A stretch of 62,662 bases of DNA from JARROD01 sp037384225. Its GTDB lineage: Bacteria > Pseudomonadota > Gammaproteobacteria > Pseudomonadales > Cellvibrionaceae. This document shows, one piece after another, positions 53,126-62,371 of this stretch. The translations under genes were made by a program, and so were the position numbers. Below the pieces are notes generated by a model. The model worked only from the letters and a program-made list of their open reading frames with translations. It had not been told where the DNA came from and ran no database searches. The stretch lies in the NCBI GenBank assembly GCA_037384225.1, contig JARROD010000043.1, positions 1 to 62,662 on the forward strand, written 5' to 3'. Every line of letters starts with the position of its first letter. Position 1 is the stretch's first letter.

Positions 53126-53473
53126 ATGTCATCCCCGTCGCTTATAACCCGAATAATCGTGGCTCGCCCATAGAATAGCCCACTAAAAAAGAGACCCTTT
53201 CGTCCACAGCGGTGAAAATATACTCTGCCGCATCGCGTAGACAACAACTCGTAAAATTGAGTCTAGTCAACCAATTCGAGTCCCAACGCTACACAGTTCA
53301 CAATTTAAGAAAATAGCTAATATAGAATTACGGACATCTATAGAATTACGGACATCCGAGACAAGAGTGGGTACTAGGGACCGTGCACGACAGCGCCCGC
53401 CGCGCCACTGCGAGAGGCGCGGCCGGCAGGATCATCAGGCCGTCAGCGATATAAAAGGCGAGCAAGGAGGATA
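53126..53473. other. Spacer between HD-GYP gene and hemE
   Basis: 348 bp with no supported gene. It contains the 18-bp duplication at 53321-53356 and a GC-rich hairpin (GCCGCGCC facing GGCGCGGC) about 60 bp past the hemE stop. The hairpin has no U-tract in the hemE direction, so it is only a weak terminator candidate. Confidence 0.5.
53321..53356. repeat. 18-bp perfect direct duplication
   Basis: TATAGAATTACGGACATC occurs twice with no spacer (53321-53338 and 53339-53356). A recent slippage event or a paired regulatory site are both possible. Confidence 0.9.
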
Positions 53474-54538
53474 TCACCCATGATAGGAGACAGAAAGTTC
53501 GTGTACAGCCTCAATAAAAGCGCCAGCATGGGTCGGATCCACTTCGGGAGTGATACCATGACCGAGATTAAACACATGCCCAGATCCCTTGCCATAATCT
53601 GAAAGAATAGCCTCGACCTCGGCGCGAATACGCGACGGTGACGCATAGAGAATAGCGGGATCCATATTGCCCTGTAGCGCCACCCTGTCGCCAACCCGGG
53701 CCCGCGCCTGACCAATATCCGTAGACCAGTCCAACCCTAGACAGTGGGCTCCCGTTTCCGCCTGCCACTCGAGCCACTGGCCGCCGCCCTTGGTAAACAG
53801 GATCACCGGTACCTCACGCCCCTGGTGCTCTTTAATCAGACCACTGACAATTTTCTTCATGGGCGCCAGCGAAAACTCTTTGTAAGCACGGTGGGAGAGG
53901 GCTCCACCCCAGGTATCAAAAATCTGCACCGCCTGAGCACCGGCGGTTATCTGGGCGTTGAGATAGGCAATCACCGAATCGGTCAGTTTATCCAGCAACC
54001 GGTGCATCAGCTCGGGCCGGTTGTAAGCGAGTTGTTTGGTACGGCGAAAATCTTTACTGGAGCCACCCTCAACCATATAAGTCGCCAAAGTCCAGGGACT
54101 GCCGGAAAAACCGATCAGCGGTACCCTGCCTGCGAGCTCGCGGCGAATGGTTGTGACCGCGTCAATGACATAAGGCAAATCCCGGTGCGGGTCCACTACC
54201 GGCAAAGCGTCGATATCGGCTTCTTCACGCACGGCCTTTTTAAAACGCGGGCCTTCACCGGTTTCAAAATACAGACCCAATCCCATAGCGTCGGGAATAG
54301 TGAGGATATCGGAAAATAAAATCGCGGCGTCCAGCGCAAAGCGCTCGAGGGGTTGCAGGGTCACTTCGCAGGCCAGTTGGGGATTGGTGCAAAGGCCCAT
54401 AAAATCCCCTGCGCGCGTCCGGGTGGCGCGGTACTCGGGCAGATAGCGCCCGGCTTGGCGCATCATCCACACCGGTGTGCGGTCCACGGGTTGTTTGAGA
54501 AGCGCACGCAGAAAACGGTCATTCTTGAGTTCGGTCAT
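53474..54538 (-). CDS. hemE: Uroporphyrinogen decarboxylase
   Basis: Heme-pathway enzyme (354 residues) that converts uroporphyrinogen III to coproporphyrinogen III. PVWMMRQAGRYLPEYR is the N-terminal signature with the substrate-binding Arg. FSDILTIPDAMGLGL and FSGSPWTLATYMVEGG follow, and the C-terminal HVFNLGHGITPEVDP is intact. It lies 125 bp downstream of gltD; gltB/gltD/hemE is also the order in pseudomonads. Confidence 0.97.
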   Translation of the reverse strand: MTELKNDRFLRALLKQPVDRTPVWMMRQAGRYLPEYRATRTRAGDFMGLCTNPQLACEVTLQPLERFALDAAILFSDILTIPDAMGLGLYFETGEGPRFKKAVREEADIDALPVVDPHRDLPYVIDAVTTIRRELAGRVPLIGFSGSPWTLATYMVEGGSSKDFRRTKQLAYNRPELMHRLLDKLTDSVIAYLNAQITAGAQAVQIFDTWGGALSHRAYKEFSLAPMKKIVSGLIKEHQGREVPVILFTKGGGQWLEWQAETGAHCLGLDWSTDIGQARARVGDRVALQGNMDPAILYASPSRIRAEVEAILSDYGKGSGHVFNLGHGITPEVDPTHAGAFIEAVHELSVSYHG

Positions 54539-54607
54539 AATGGATTCAGTATTATTGGAAAAACCGACAGCATATCAGTCTTTTACGCGAATGTGATTGA
54601 CACAGTT

Positions 54608-54660
54608 CGGCTTCACGTAACTTCTCAATAACCCGGGGTATTGAGAAGCTACGGCTTCAC
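54608..54660. repeat. Short palindromic repeat, copy C, with flanking direct repeats
   Basis: The core at 54621-54648, CTTCTCAATAACCCGGGG plus TATTGAGAAG, is a 28-bp palindrome with one mismatched pair. It extends outward to CGTAA/CTACG. CGGCTTCAC stands directly on both sides (54608-54616 and 54652-54660), like a 9-bp target-site duplication. It lies between gltD and hemE and could also fold in their mRNA. Confidence 0.85.
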
Positions 54661-54663
54661 CTG

Positions 54664-56050
54664 TTAAACATCAAGAAAATCGAGAATACCCTGCGCGGCT
54701 TCACGGCCTTCCCAGACTGCGGTCACCACCAGATCGGATCCCCTCACCATATCTCCACCGGCAAACACTTTCGCATTGGACGTCTGAAATTTAAACCGCT
54801 GCTGCTCCTCAGCTTCAACCCCACCCCAATGGTTAACCGCGATATTGTGCTGTCCAAACCAGGGCGCCGGATTGGGTTTGAAACCAAATGCTATCAACAC
54901 CACATCCGCCGCAATTATTTCTTCACTGCCGGGAACAGGTTCGGGACGCCGACGCCCGTTATCATCGGGTTCTCCCAGTTGCGTGGTCACTACCTTTACG
55001 CCTGTCACTTTACCGTCGCCCACAATGGCGATCGGCTGGCGGTTAAACAAAAACTCGACCCCCTCTTCCTTGGCGTTGGCCACTTCGCGCCGCGAACCCG
55101 GCATATTATCCTCATCGCGTCGATAGGCACAGCAGACACTGCTCGCGCCCTGGCGAATCGAGGTACGGTTACAGTCCATCGCGGTATCGCCGCCTCCCAG
55201 CACCACGACCCGTTTGTCCTTCACGCAAATAAATTCGCTCGGATCTGTTTCAAATCCCAGGTTGCGGTTGACGTTGGAAACCAAAAACGGCAGAGCGTCG
55301 TAAACACCGGGCAGATCTTCTCCGGGAAAATTGCCCTTCATATAGGAGTAAGTCCCCATCCCCATAAACACCGCATCGTAGTCATTCAGTAGTTGCTGCA
55401 TACTGATGTCTTTACCCACTTCGGTATTGAGGCGAAACTCCACCCCCATTTCAGTAAATATGTTACGGCGTCTGTGAATCACTGATTTTTCCAGTTTGAA
55501 CTCCGGAATACCAAAGGTCAGCAGTCCACCGATTTCCGGGTAACGGTCAAATACGACCGGTTTGACGCCGTTGCGCACCAGCACGTCGGCACAGCCTAAC
55601 CCGGCCGGCCCGGCACCGATGACGGCCACTTTCTTTTCCGTCCAGACCACCTTGGACATATCCGGTTTCCAACCCAAGGCGAATGCTGTATCGGTAATAT
55701 ATTTTTCCACGTTACCGATAGTCACAGCGCCAAAACCGTCATTGAGGGTGCAGGCACCTTCACACAACCGGTCCTGGGGGCAGACACGGCCGCAGACTTC
55801 CGGCAGAGAGTTGGTCTGGTGACTGAGTTCAGCGGCTTCGAAAATATTGCCTTCGGAAACCAGCTTCAGCCAGTTGGGGATAAAATTGTGAACCGGACAT
55901 TTCCACTCGCAGTAAGGGTTGCCACACTCAAGACATCGGTGTGACTGCATTGCCGCCTCGGCTTCTGTCGATTGTTCGTATATTTCCANNTGCCGGTTCC
56001 TGCCGCTGCACATCGAGAAACTGGAAGTGGTTTTGCAAACGTTCAGCCAT
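54664..56050 (-). CDS. gltD: Glutamate synthase (NADPH) small subunit, interrupted by an assembly gap
   Basis: Transfers electrons from NADPH to GltB. It has the N-terminal Fe-S motifs CLECGNPYCEWKCPVHNFIPN and CGRVCPQDRLCEGACT, then two nucleotide-binding sites (VAVIGAGPAGLGCADVL; VVVLGGGDTAMDCNRT) and the ending GSDLVVTAVWEGREAAQGIL. The true start, ATG 56050 (MAERLQNHFQFLDVQRQEPA), is separated from the rest by NN at 55989-55990. As written the two parts are out of frame by one and some 15-25 residues are probably missing, so the break is most likely technical. It starts 54 bp after gltB. Confidence 0.92.
55989..55990. other. Undetermined bases (assembly gap)
   Basis: Two N bases within the 5' part of gltD. 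The neighbouring GltD homology shows that real sequence is missing here, so the gap length is not two. Confidence 0.95.
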
Positions 56051-56104
56051 AAACTTGCCTCTGTATGTATCCGCTCAATATCTGCCGCCGCAATTGCTCG
56101 CGCT

Positions 56105-59100
56105 TTATTCGCCGCGTTGTTTAACGCTGTCGAGCAGGCCTGCCAGACTGGCGGCCTTGGGCTTCACAAGCCAGAATTTACCGATATAGTCGCCAAAGTT
56201 TTCCAGCAACTCCCGGCCCCATTCACTGGCTGTTTCCGCTGCAAATTCTTCAACAATACCCCGTAAATGAGAGCGATAAGCCTCCATAGACTCATTGTCA
56301 ACGCGACAGATTTCAACCAGCTCATGGTTGTAACGGTCGACAAAGCTATTATCGATATCCAACACATAGGCAAAGCCGCCGGTCATACCCGCGCCAAAAT
56401 TAACCCCAGTGGAGCCGAGCACTGTCACTACACCGCCGGTCATATATTCACAACAATGGTCGCCACTGCCTTCAACAACCACATGGGCACCCGAGTTGCG
56501 AACGCCGCAACGTTCCCCGGCTCGACCAGCAGCAAACAGTTTGCCGCCGGTGGCGCCATAGAGGCAGGTGTTGCCTATAATACTGGTGTCCTGGCTACGG
56601 AACTCCGATCCCTTGGGCGGGCGGATAACAATTTTCCCCCCTGCCATTCCCTTGCCCACATAGTCATTGGCATCGCCTTCCAGGTACATGTCCAGGCCGC
56701 CGGCGTTCCACACTCCAAAGCTCTGCCCGGCCACACCGTTCAACTTCAAGCAAATCGGGGTGTCACTCATGCCTTGGTTGCCATAGCGTTTGGCAATTTC
56801 GCCGCTGATTCGCGCCCCTATGGAACGGTCGCAGTTGGTCACAGTAAAGGTAAATGTTCCGCCGGATTTGCTCTCGATCGCCGGCAGTACCGTTTTCACC
56901 ATGGTTTCGGCCAGCCGGCCTTTGTCCCACGGGGAGTTTTTCCCCACTGTGCAGTATTGCGGTTTGGACTTTAACAATTCATCCGTGTAAAGAATTGGGC
57001 TCAGCTCCAAATTGCGCTGCTTGTCTGTGCTGCCTTGCGCCGCATGCAGCAGGTCCACGCGCCCCACCAACTCATTCAGTGTGCGCACGCCCAGGCGGGC
57101 CATCCATTCACGTGTTTCTTCGGCCATGAAGCGAAAGAAGTTTTTCGCCATCTCAACCGTGCCGATATAGTGATTTTTACGCAGGTTGTCATTTTGAGTT
57201 GCCACACCTGTCGCGCAGTTGTTAAGGTGACAGATACGTAAGTACTTACACCCCAAGGCTACCATAGGTGCTGTGCCAAAACCAAAGCTCTCGGCCCCAA
57301 GAATGGCAGCCTTGACAACATCGAGGCCCGTTTTTAGGCCACCATCGGTCTGCACCCGCACTTTTCCACGCAGGTCATTGGCGCACAGCGTCTGGTGAGT
57401 TTCAGACAATCCCAGCTCCCAGGGTGAACCCGCATAGCGAATGGAGGTCAGTGGACTGGCAGCGGTACCGCCGTCATAGCCGGAAATCGTGATCAGGTCG
57501 GCATAGGCTTTGGCAACACCGGCGGCAATGGTGCCAACGCCAGGGCGCGAGACCAGCTTGACTGAAACCAGGGCATCGGGATTGACCTGCTTCAGATCAA
57601 AAATCAACTGTGCCAGATCCTCGATAGAGTAGATATCATGGTGTGGTGGCGGAGAGATCAGAGTGACGCCAGGCACAGAATAGCGCAGTCGGGCGATAAG
57701 CCCATTTACTTTGCCACCGGGCAACTGCCCGCCTTCACCGGGCTTGGCACCCTGGGCGACCTTTATCTGCAGCACTTCCGCATTGACCAGATAGTGTGGT
57801 GTAACACCGAAGCGGCCCGAAGCAACCTGCTTAATTTTGGAAACCCTGGAAGTGCCAAAACGGGCCGGATCCTCACCGCCTTCACCACTGTTGGAGCGTC
57901 CACCCAGGCTGTTCATCGCTTCGGCCAAAGCCTCGTGCGCTTCCGGCGACAAAGCGCCCAGCGACATACCGGCGGAATCGAAACGTTTGAGAATATCCAC
58001 CGCCGGTTCCACCTCTTCGATCGGAACCGGTGTTATACCTTCGCGCAGAACCAGCAGATCCCGCAGTGTAGCGCTGGGGCGCTGGTTCACCAGCGCCGCA
58101 TAGTCTCGCCAGGCTGCATAGTCGCCGGTTTGCACGGCTTTTTGCAATGCCTGAATGACATCGGGGTTAAAGGCGTGGTATTCCTGCCCGTGCACAAACT
58201 TCAGCAACCCTCCCTGATGGATGGGTTTACGCGCTTTCAAAGCATCTTTCATCAGCGCTTTTTGATCAGCTTCGATATCCGCAAAGCGCGCGCCCTGAAT
58301 TCGACTGGGCGTGCCCTGGAAGCAGAGATCCACCACTTCCCCTGCCAGCCCCACAGCCTCGAACAATTGCGCTCCCCGGTAGGAGGCAATGGTTGAAATC
58401 CCCATTTTAGAAAGGATTTTCATCAGGCCTTTATTAATGCCTTTGCGATAGTTTTTGTAGGCTTGATCGACGTCGGTAAGCAACTCTCCGGTCTTGATCA
58501 GGTCATTGAGTACATAAAAACTCAGGAAGGGGTAAACCGCGGTGGCGCCGTAACCGATCAGGGCCGCAATTTGATGGGGATCGCGAGCCGAAGCGGTCTC
58601 CACCAGGATGTTGGAATCACAACGCAAGCCTTCCCGGATCAACCGGTGGTGCACCGCACCTGTCGCCAGCAGCGCCGGGATCGGCAAACAGGCTGACTCT
58701 TTAATCGGGTCTTGCTTAGTACCCGACGCTTGCTTTAAACCCCGTTTTTGCTGTAAACCCCGCTTTTGCTGTAAACCAAAGTCGCTCAATATCATCAGTA
58801 CCTTGCCATCCCGCACGGATGCGACCACACGATCACAGAGCGCGATAATAGCTTGCTGCAGATTCATCTGCTCACTATCGTAATAAAGACAGAATTGTGC
58901 CACATCATAGCCAGGACGATTGAGATCGATAATGGCCTTGAATTTGGCGGGCGACAGCACGGGCGAAGACAGAATGACACGGTTGGCGTGGGCTTCGGTT
59001 TCCTCGTAAACCGACAGTTCGCGCCCCAGACAAGTCTCCAGGGACATAACAATCGCTTCGCGCAAGGGGTCTATGGGTGGATTGGTCACCTGGGCAAACT

Positions 59101-60625
59101 GCTGACGAAAATAATCGTAAAGTGAACGCTGCCTGCGGGAAAGCACGGCCATCGGGGTATCGTCACCCATGGATCCCACGGCTTCTTGGCCGCCTTCGGC
59201 CAGGGGACGCAAAACCTGGTCTCGCTCTTCGAATGACACCAGGAACATCTTCATATGGGTTTTAAGTTCACTGTCGCTCATGCCGTTTTCGGCAGCGTCG
59301 GCAGTCAGCTTGGCCTCGATTCGAAAGGCATTGGCCCGCAGCCATTGTTTGTAAGGCTTGCTTTTTTTGAGCATTTCATCCACATCCCGGGTGTGGAACA
59401 GTTTGCCGGTTTGGGTATCCACCGACAGGATCTGCCCGGGTCCCAGACGGCCTTTGGCTACGACATCTTCAGGCTGGTAACCGTAGACGCCGATTTCCGA
59501 AGCCACAGTAATAAAGTTGTCTTTTGTGATTACCCAGCGTGACGGCCGCAGGCCATTGCGGTCCAGGGTGCAGACAGCGTAGCGTCCGTCAGTGATTACC
59601 AGCCCGGCGGGCCCGTCCCAGGGCTCGATATGCATTGAATTGTATTCGTAGAACGCCCGCAATTCCGGATCCATATGATCCACATTCTGCCAGGCAGGCG
59701 GCACCAGCATGCGCACCGCGCGGTGCAACTCCATGCCGCCCATCAACAGCAGTTCAAGCATATTGTCGAGACTGGAGGAATCCGAACCCTCGCGGTTCAC
59801 CAGCGGCGTAATCTCCTCGATATTGGGGAGTCGTTCGGATTGGAACTTGGGGGTACGGGCCACAGACCAGTTGCGGTTGCCCATAACGGTATTGATTTCG
59901 CCATTGTGAGCCAGCAGTCTGAACGGCTGGGCCAGCGGCCAGCGCGGCATGGTGTTGGTCGAAAAGCGCTGGTGAAAGACACAAATCGCCGTTTCCAGGC
60001 GCGGGTCGGCCAGATCGGTAAAAAATTTCGGCAGGTCCACTGGCATCATCAAGCCTTTATACGACAGAACCCGCGTACTCAAACTGGCAATGTAAAAACT
60101 CGTGTCACCCGCCAGTTGCAGTTCGGTTTTGCGGCGCGCGTAAAACAATTTCACGGCGAGCTGCTGCTCGCTTAGGCCGTCACCCTTGACAAAGACGTGT
60201 TTAAACAGGGGAACCGATTGCTGTGCAAGTGGCCCCAAACAGGCGCTTTCAATTGGTACTTGCCGCCATCCCAGTACTTTTAAGCCCTGGGCGGCAAGCT
60301 GGGTATTCAGTACGGCTTCAGCGTTATCCGCCGCGGCACTGTCGCGGTCGAACATAATCGAACCGACACCGTATATGTCACCGAGATCGGCACCGCAGGA
60401 CTCTTTGGCCACGGCCCGCATAAAGGCGTCGGGCATCTGCAACAGAAGTCCGCAACCGTCACCTGTTTTCCCATCGGCGGCAATGCCACCGCGGTGAGTC
60501 ATACAGGTCAGGGATTCGATCGCAGTTTGCAACAACCGATGGCTAACCTCACCATTCAGGTGGGCGATCAAGCCGAAGCCACAGTTATCTTTAAACTCGT
60601 CTAATCGATACAAGCCAGTGGTCAT
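56105..60625 (-). CDS. gltB: Glutamate synthase (NADPH) large subunit
   Basis: Makes two glutamates from glutamine and 2-oxoglutarate (1506 residues). The class II amidotransferase domain starts after DEFKDNCGFGLIAHL, with the nucleophilic Cys at residue 15. The central and FMN-binding domains (VSRPGVGTIAAGVAKAYADL, CKYLRICHLNNCATGVATQ with 3Fe-4S cysteines) and the C-terminal GXGXG beta-helix (GATGGKLFAAGRAGERCGVRNSGA) are complete. An insertion near residues 616-645 contains the tandem QQKRGL repeats just before LPIPALLATGAVH. It is followed by gltD. Confidence 0.97.
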   Translation of the reverse strand: MTTGLYRLDEFKDNCGFGLIAHLNGEVSHRLLQTAIESLTCMTHRGGIAADGKTGDGCGLLLQMPDAFMRAVAKESCGADLGDIYGVGSIMFDRDSAAADNAEAVLNTQLAAQGLKVLGWRQVPIESACLGPLAQQSVPLFKHVFVKGDGLSEQQLAVKLFYARRKTELQLAGDTSFYIASLSTRVLSYKGLMMPVDLPKFFTDLADPRLETAICVFHQRFSTNTMPRWPLAQPFRLLAHNGEINTVMGNRNWSVARTPKFQSERLPNIEEITPLVNREGSDSSSLDNMLELLLMGGMELHRAVRMLVPPAWQNVDHMDPELRAFYEYNSMHIEPWDGPAGLVITDGRYAVCTLDRNGLRPSRWVITKDNFITVASEIGVYGYQPEDVVAKGRLGPGQILSVDTQTGKLFHTRDVDEMLKKSKPYKQWLRANAFRIEAKLTADAAENGMSDSELKTHMKMFLVSFEERDQVLRPLAEGGQEAVGSMGDDTPMAVLSRRQRSLYDYFRQQFAQVTNPPIDPLREAIVMSLETCLGRELSVYEETEAHANRVILSSPVLSPAKFKAIIDLNRPGYDVAQFCLYYDSEQMNLQQAIIALCDRVVASVRDGKVLMILSDFGLQQKRGLQQKRGLKQASGTKQDPIKESACLPIPALLATGAVHHRLIREGLRCDSNILVETASARDPHQIAALIGYGATAVYPFLSFYVLNDLIKTGELLTDVDQAYKNYRKGINKGLMKILSKMGISTIASYRGAQLFEAVGLAGEVVDLCFQGTPSRIQGARFADIEADQKALMKDALKARKPIHQGGLLKFVHGQEYHAFNPDVIQALQKAVQTGDYAAWRDYAALVNQRPSATLRDLLVLREGITPVPIEEVEPAVDILKRFDSAGMSLGALSPEAHEALAEAMNSLGGRSNSGEGGEDPARFGTSRVSKIKQVASGRFGVTPHYLVNAEVLQIKVAQGAKPGEGGQLPGGKVNGLIARLRYSVPGVTLISPPPHHDIYSIEDLAQLIFDLKQVNPDALVSVKLVSRPGVGTIAAGVAKAYADLITISGYDGGTAASPLTSIRYAGSPWELGLSETHQTLCANDLRGKVRVQTDGGLKTGLDVVKAAILGAESFGFGTAPMVALGCKYLRICHLNNCATGVATQNDNLRKNHYIGTVEMAKNFFRFMAEETREWMARLGVRTLNELVGRVDLLHAAQGSTDKQRNLELSPILYTDELLKSKPQYCTVGKNSPWDKGRLAETMVKTVLPAIESKSGGTFTFTVTNCDRSIGARISGEIAKRYGNQGMSDTPICLKLNGVAGQSFGVWNAGGLDMYLEGDANDYVGKGMAGGKIVIRPPKGSEFRSQDTSIIGNTCLYGATGGKLFAAGRAGERCGVRNSGAHVVVEGSGDHCCEYMTGGVVTVLGSTGVNFGAGMTGGFAYVLDIDNSFVDRYNHELVEICRVDNESMEAYRSHLRGIVEEFAAETASEWGRELLENFGDYIGKFWLVKPKAASLAGLLDSVKQRGE
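58736..58777. repeat. 18-bp tandem repeat inside gltB
   Basis: TAAACCCCGTTTTTGCTG (58736-58753) and TAAACCCCGCTTTTGCTG (58754-58771), plus a partial third unit. They encode QQKRGL twice in frame in GltB. Confidence 0.88.
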
Positions 60626-60706
60626 AGGCTGCTCTCACATTTAGTTTTCTCTGCCGGTATACGAGGAAGAAAGCATCGCGCCCCCCCTCGAATATCCCAG
60701 CTCAGA

Positions 60707-60736
60707 CAAAAAAGCCCCTGAATAAAGGGGCTTTCT
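60707..60736 (-). terminator. Rho-independent terminator after damX
   Basis: Read on the minus strand: AAAGCCCCT, loop TTATTC, AGGGGCTTT, then TTT. The U-tract follows the stem in the damX direction, about 100 bp past the damX stop. It is nearly symmetrical, so it may also work for transcription from the other side. Confidence 0.85.
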
Positions 60737-60835
60737 GTCAAATGGGCGCAAAATATTACCCGCTTGCCTCTCCCTTGGCAAGTTTGAATAAATGCAATTA
60801 TCCTTACATTCTATGCATCTTCTGAAAAAAAGCGG

Positions 60836-62371
60836 CTAAATGCCGCGATATGAACGGATATCATCTTGGACACTCAGCAGAGTACGAGGCCAGGGACCCG
60901 CCCGCCGCTGCTCCGTGGGCAATTTAGAAATAGCCTTGCGGGCACTCTTTAGGTCGGCATATTCACCCACAATGACAACATACCAGTCGCGCCCCTTGCG
61001 GCTTGTGGTAAAAACCTGCAATCGACGGCCGTTGGCTTGACGAGCGATGAAATCCTCCACACTTTGCCTGGAGCGCGCCCCCAAAACCTGCAGGGTGTAA
61101 CGGTTTTTGTCCCGTCCCATAATGTTCCTTTCATCCTTTGACAGCCCCGCCAGTGGGTCGACAACGGGTTGCTCTGTTTCCGTAACATTTCCCCCGGCCG
61201 CCGGCGCTGACGCCAGTGCAACTGTGTCGGCCAGTTCCACCACCGGAGCCTCGGTATCCCGTGTCATTACTTCAGCAGCCTCTGTCGGGGGGCCGCTATC
61301 AGCCTCCTCCTCAGATGCCGAAAGAGCATTCAAAGGCCGCGGTAACGAACTGGGTCGATTGAGGGAACGGGACAGGGTTGGCCGCAGCGCGGAATCCTCA
61401 GTTGGCAAGGCAGCCTTATCCGCGGGCAACGCGGACTGAATCCGAAATTCATCCACAACTGGTTTTTTCGGTTCCACGTCTGTCGACTGAACCACGGCTG
61501 AAGATGCGCCGGCGCCACCGGAATTCCCCAATAGTTCATCGCGGTAAAACAGGCCCAGCAGCAAAACAGTTCCCAACACCGCCGCAGCAAGCATATGTCC
61601 CGGCGGCAGTCCCAGGGAACGCTCAGTCGGATCCGGTGCAGCCAATTCCAGCAAACGCTCCCTGGCCGGACCGTGAACGGCACCGGGCACACCTCGGGAG
61701 AGGGTGAAAAAATGCGCCAGATCCTCATCGTCAAACGGAAATTCACCCTGGTAACCGGCCGCTTCCAGGCGAAAATGCAGGTAGTCGGCCATATCCGTGG
61801 GGCTGAAGGGCTCCAAATAGAGATCGTAGACCAGGACATCCACTATTCCGACCCTGTCGAGCCGCTCCGCCAGTTGTGGCTCTGCAAATAACAAAATATG
61901 CAGACGCTGATATTTTTCTTCGTCTCCCTGCAGCAGGCTCAGCAGTGCCCCCAGAATCTGGTCGTCCAGGTTTTGGGCATTTTCTATCACCAGCAGTGCC
62001 AATCCACCCTCTTCCCCCGCCTGCCCATAACGGCGAATCTCAGCCAGTAGCTGTCCTCTGGACACGTGCAGATCACAGTCCAGATCAAAACCCTGCACAA
62101 TTTGTCCCAGAATGTCTTCGGCCTTGTTGAGTATGGGAACATCCACAACACAGACTTCGTCATCCGTGGCGAGGTGGGACAACAGCGCCTGCCTGAGGCA
62201 GGTTTTGCCCATACCCGGTTCACCCAGAACTGCCACGGCACTGCCGCTGAACTGACATAGGTGCAATAGCTGATCGAGCAATTGCTGGCGATCAGCGCCT
62301 TCAAAAAAGGGAGACACTGACGCTTCAAACGGATCCATTTCAAGACCAAAGTGATTCAGGTAATCGGTCAT
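60836..62371 (-). CDS. damX: AAA ATPase with C-terminal SPOR domain (DamX-like)
   Basis: Inner-membrane protein (about 512 residues from ATG 62371, MTDYLNHFGLEMDPF) with a cytoplasmic ExeA-type AAA domain: Walker A GEPGMGKTCLRQALL, Walker B ALLVIENAQNLD. One membrane helix (MLAAAVLGTVLLLGLFY) and a long Pro/Ser/Glu-rich periplasmic linker follow. The C-terminal SPOR domain (YTLQVLGARSRQSVEDFIAR, WYVVIVGEYADLKSARKAI) binds denuded septal peptidoglycan. A longer frame reaches 62446. Location just before gltB is standard for pseudomonad-type genomes, with aroK-aroB expected upstream of this window. Confidence 0.9.
   Translation of the reverse strand: MTDYLNHFGLEMDPFEASVSPFFEGADRQQLLDQLLHLCQFSGSAVAVLGEPGMGKTCLRQALLSHLATDDEVCVVDVPILNKAEDILGQIVQGFDLDCDLHVSRGQLLAEIRRYGQAGEEGGLALLVIENAQNLDDQILGALLSLLQGDEEKYQRLHILLFAEPQLAERLDRVGIVDVLVYDLYLEPFSPTDMADYLHFRLEAAGYQGEFPFDDEDLAHFFTLSRGVPGAVHGPARERLLELAAPDPTERSLGLPPGHMLAAAVLGTVLLLGLFYRDELLGNSGGAGASSAVVQSTDVEPKKPVVDEFRIQSALPADKAALPTEDSALRPTLSRSLNRPSSLPRPLNALSASEEEADSGPPTEAAEVMTRDTEAPVVELADTVALASAPAAGGNVTETEQPVVDPLAGLSKDERNIMGRDKNRYTLQVLGARSRQSVEDFIARQANGRRLQVFTTSRKGRDWYVVIVGEYADLKSARKAISKLPTEQRRAGPWPRTLLSVQDDIRSYRGI

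Noticed and set aside
53480..53602. Short plus-strand ORF inside hemE with AAGGAGG upstream (MIGDRKFVYS...)
   Set aside because: It is antisense to the well-conserved hemE 3' end. The start of the ORF is the complement of hemE codons, so the ribosome-site match is probably chance.
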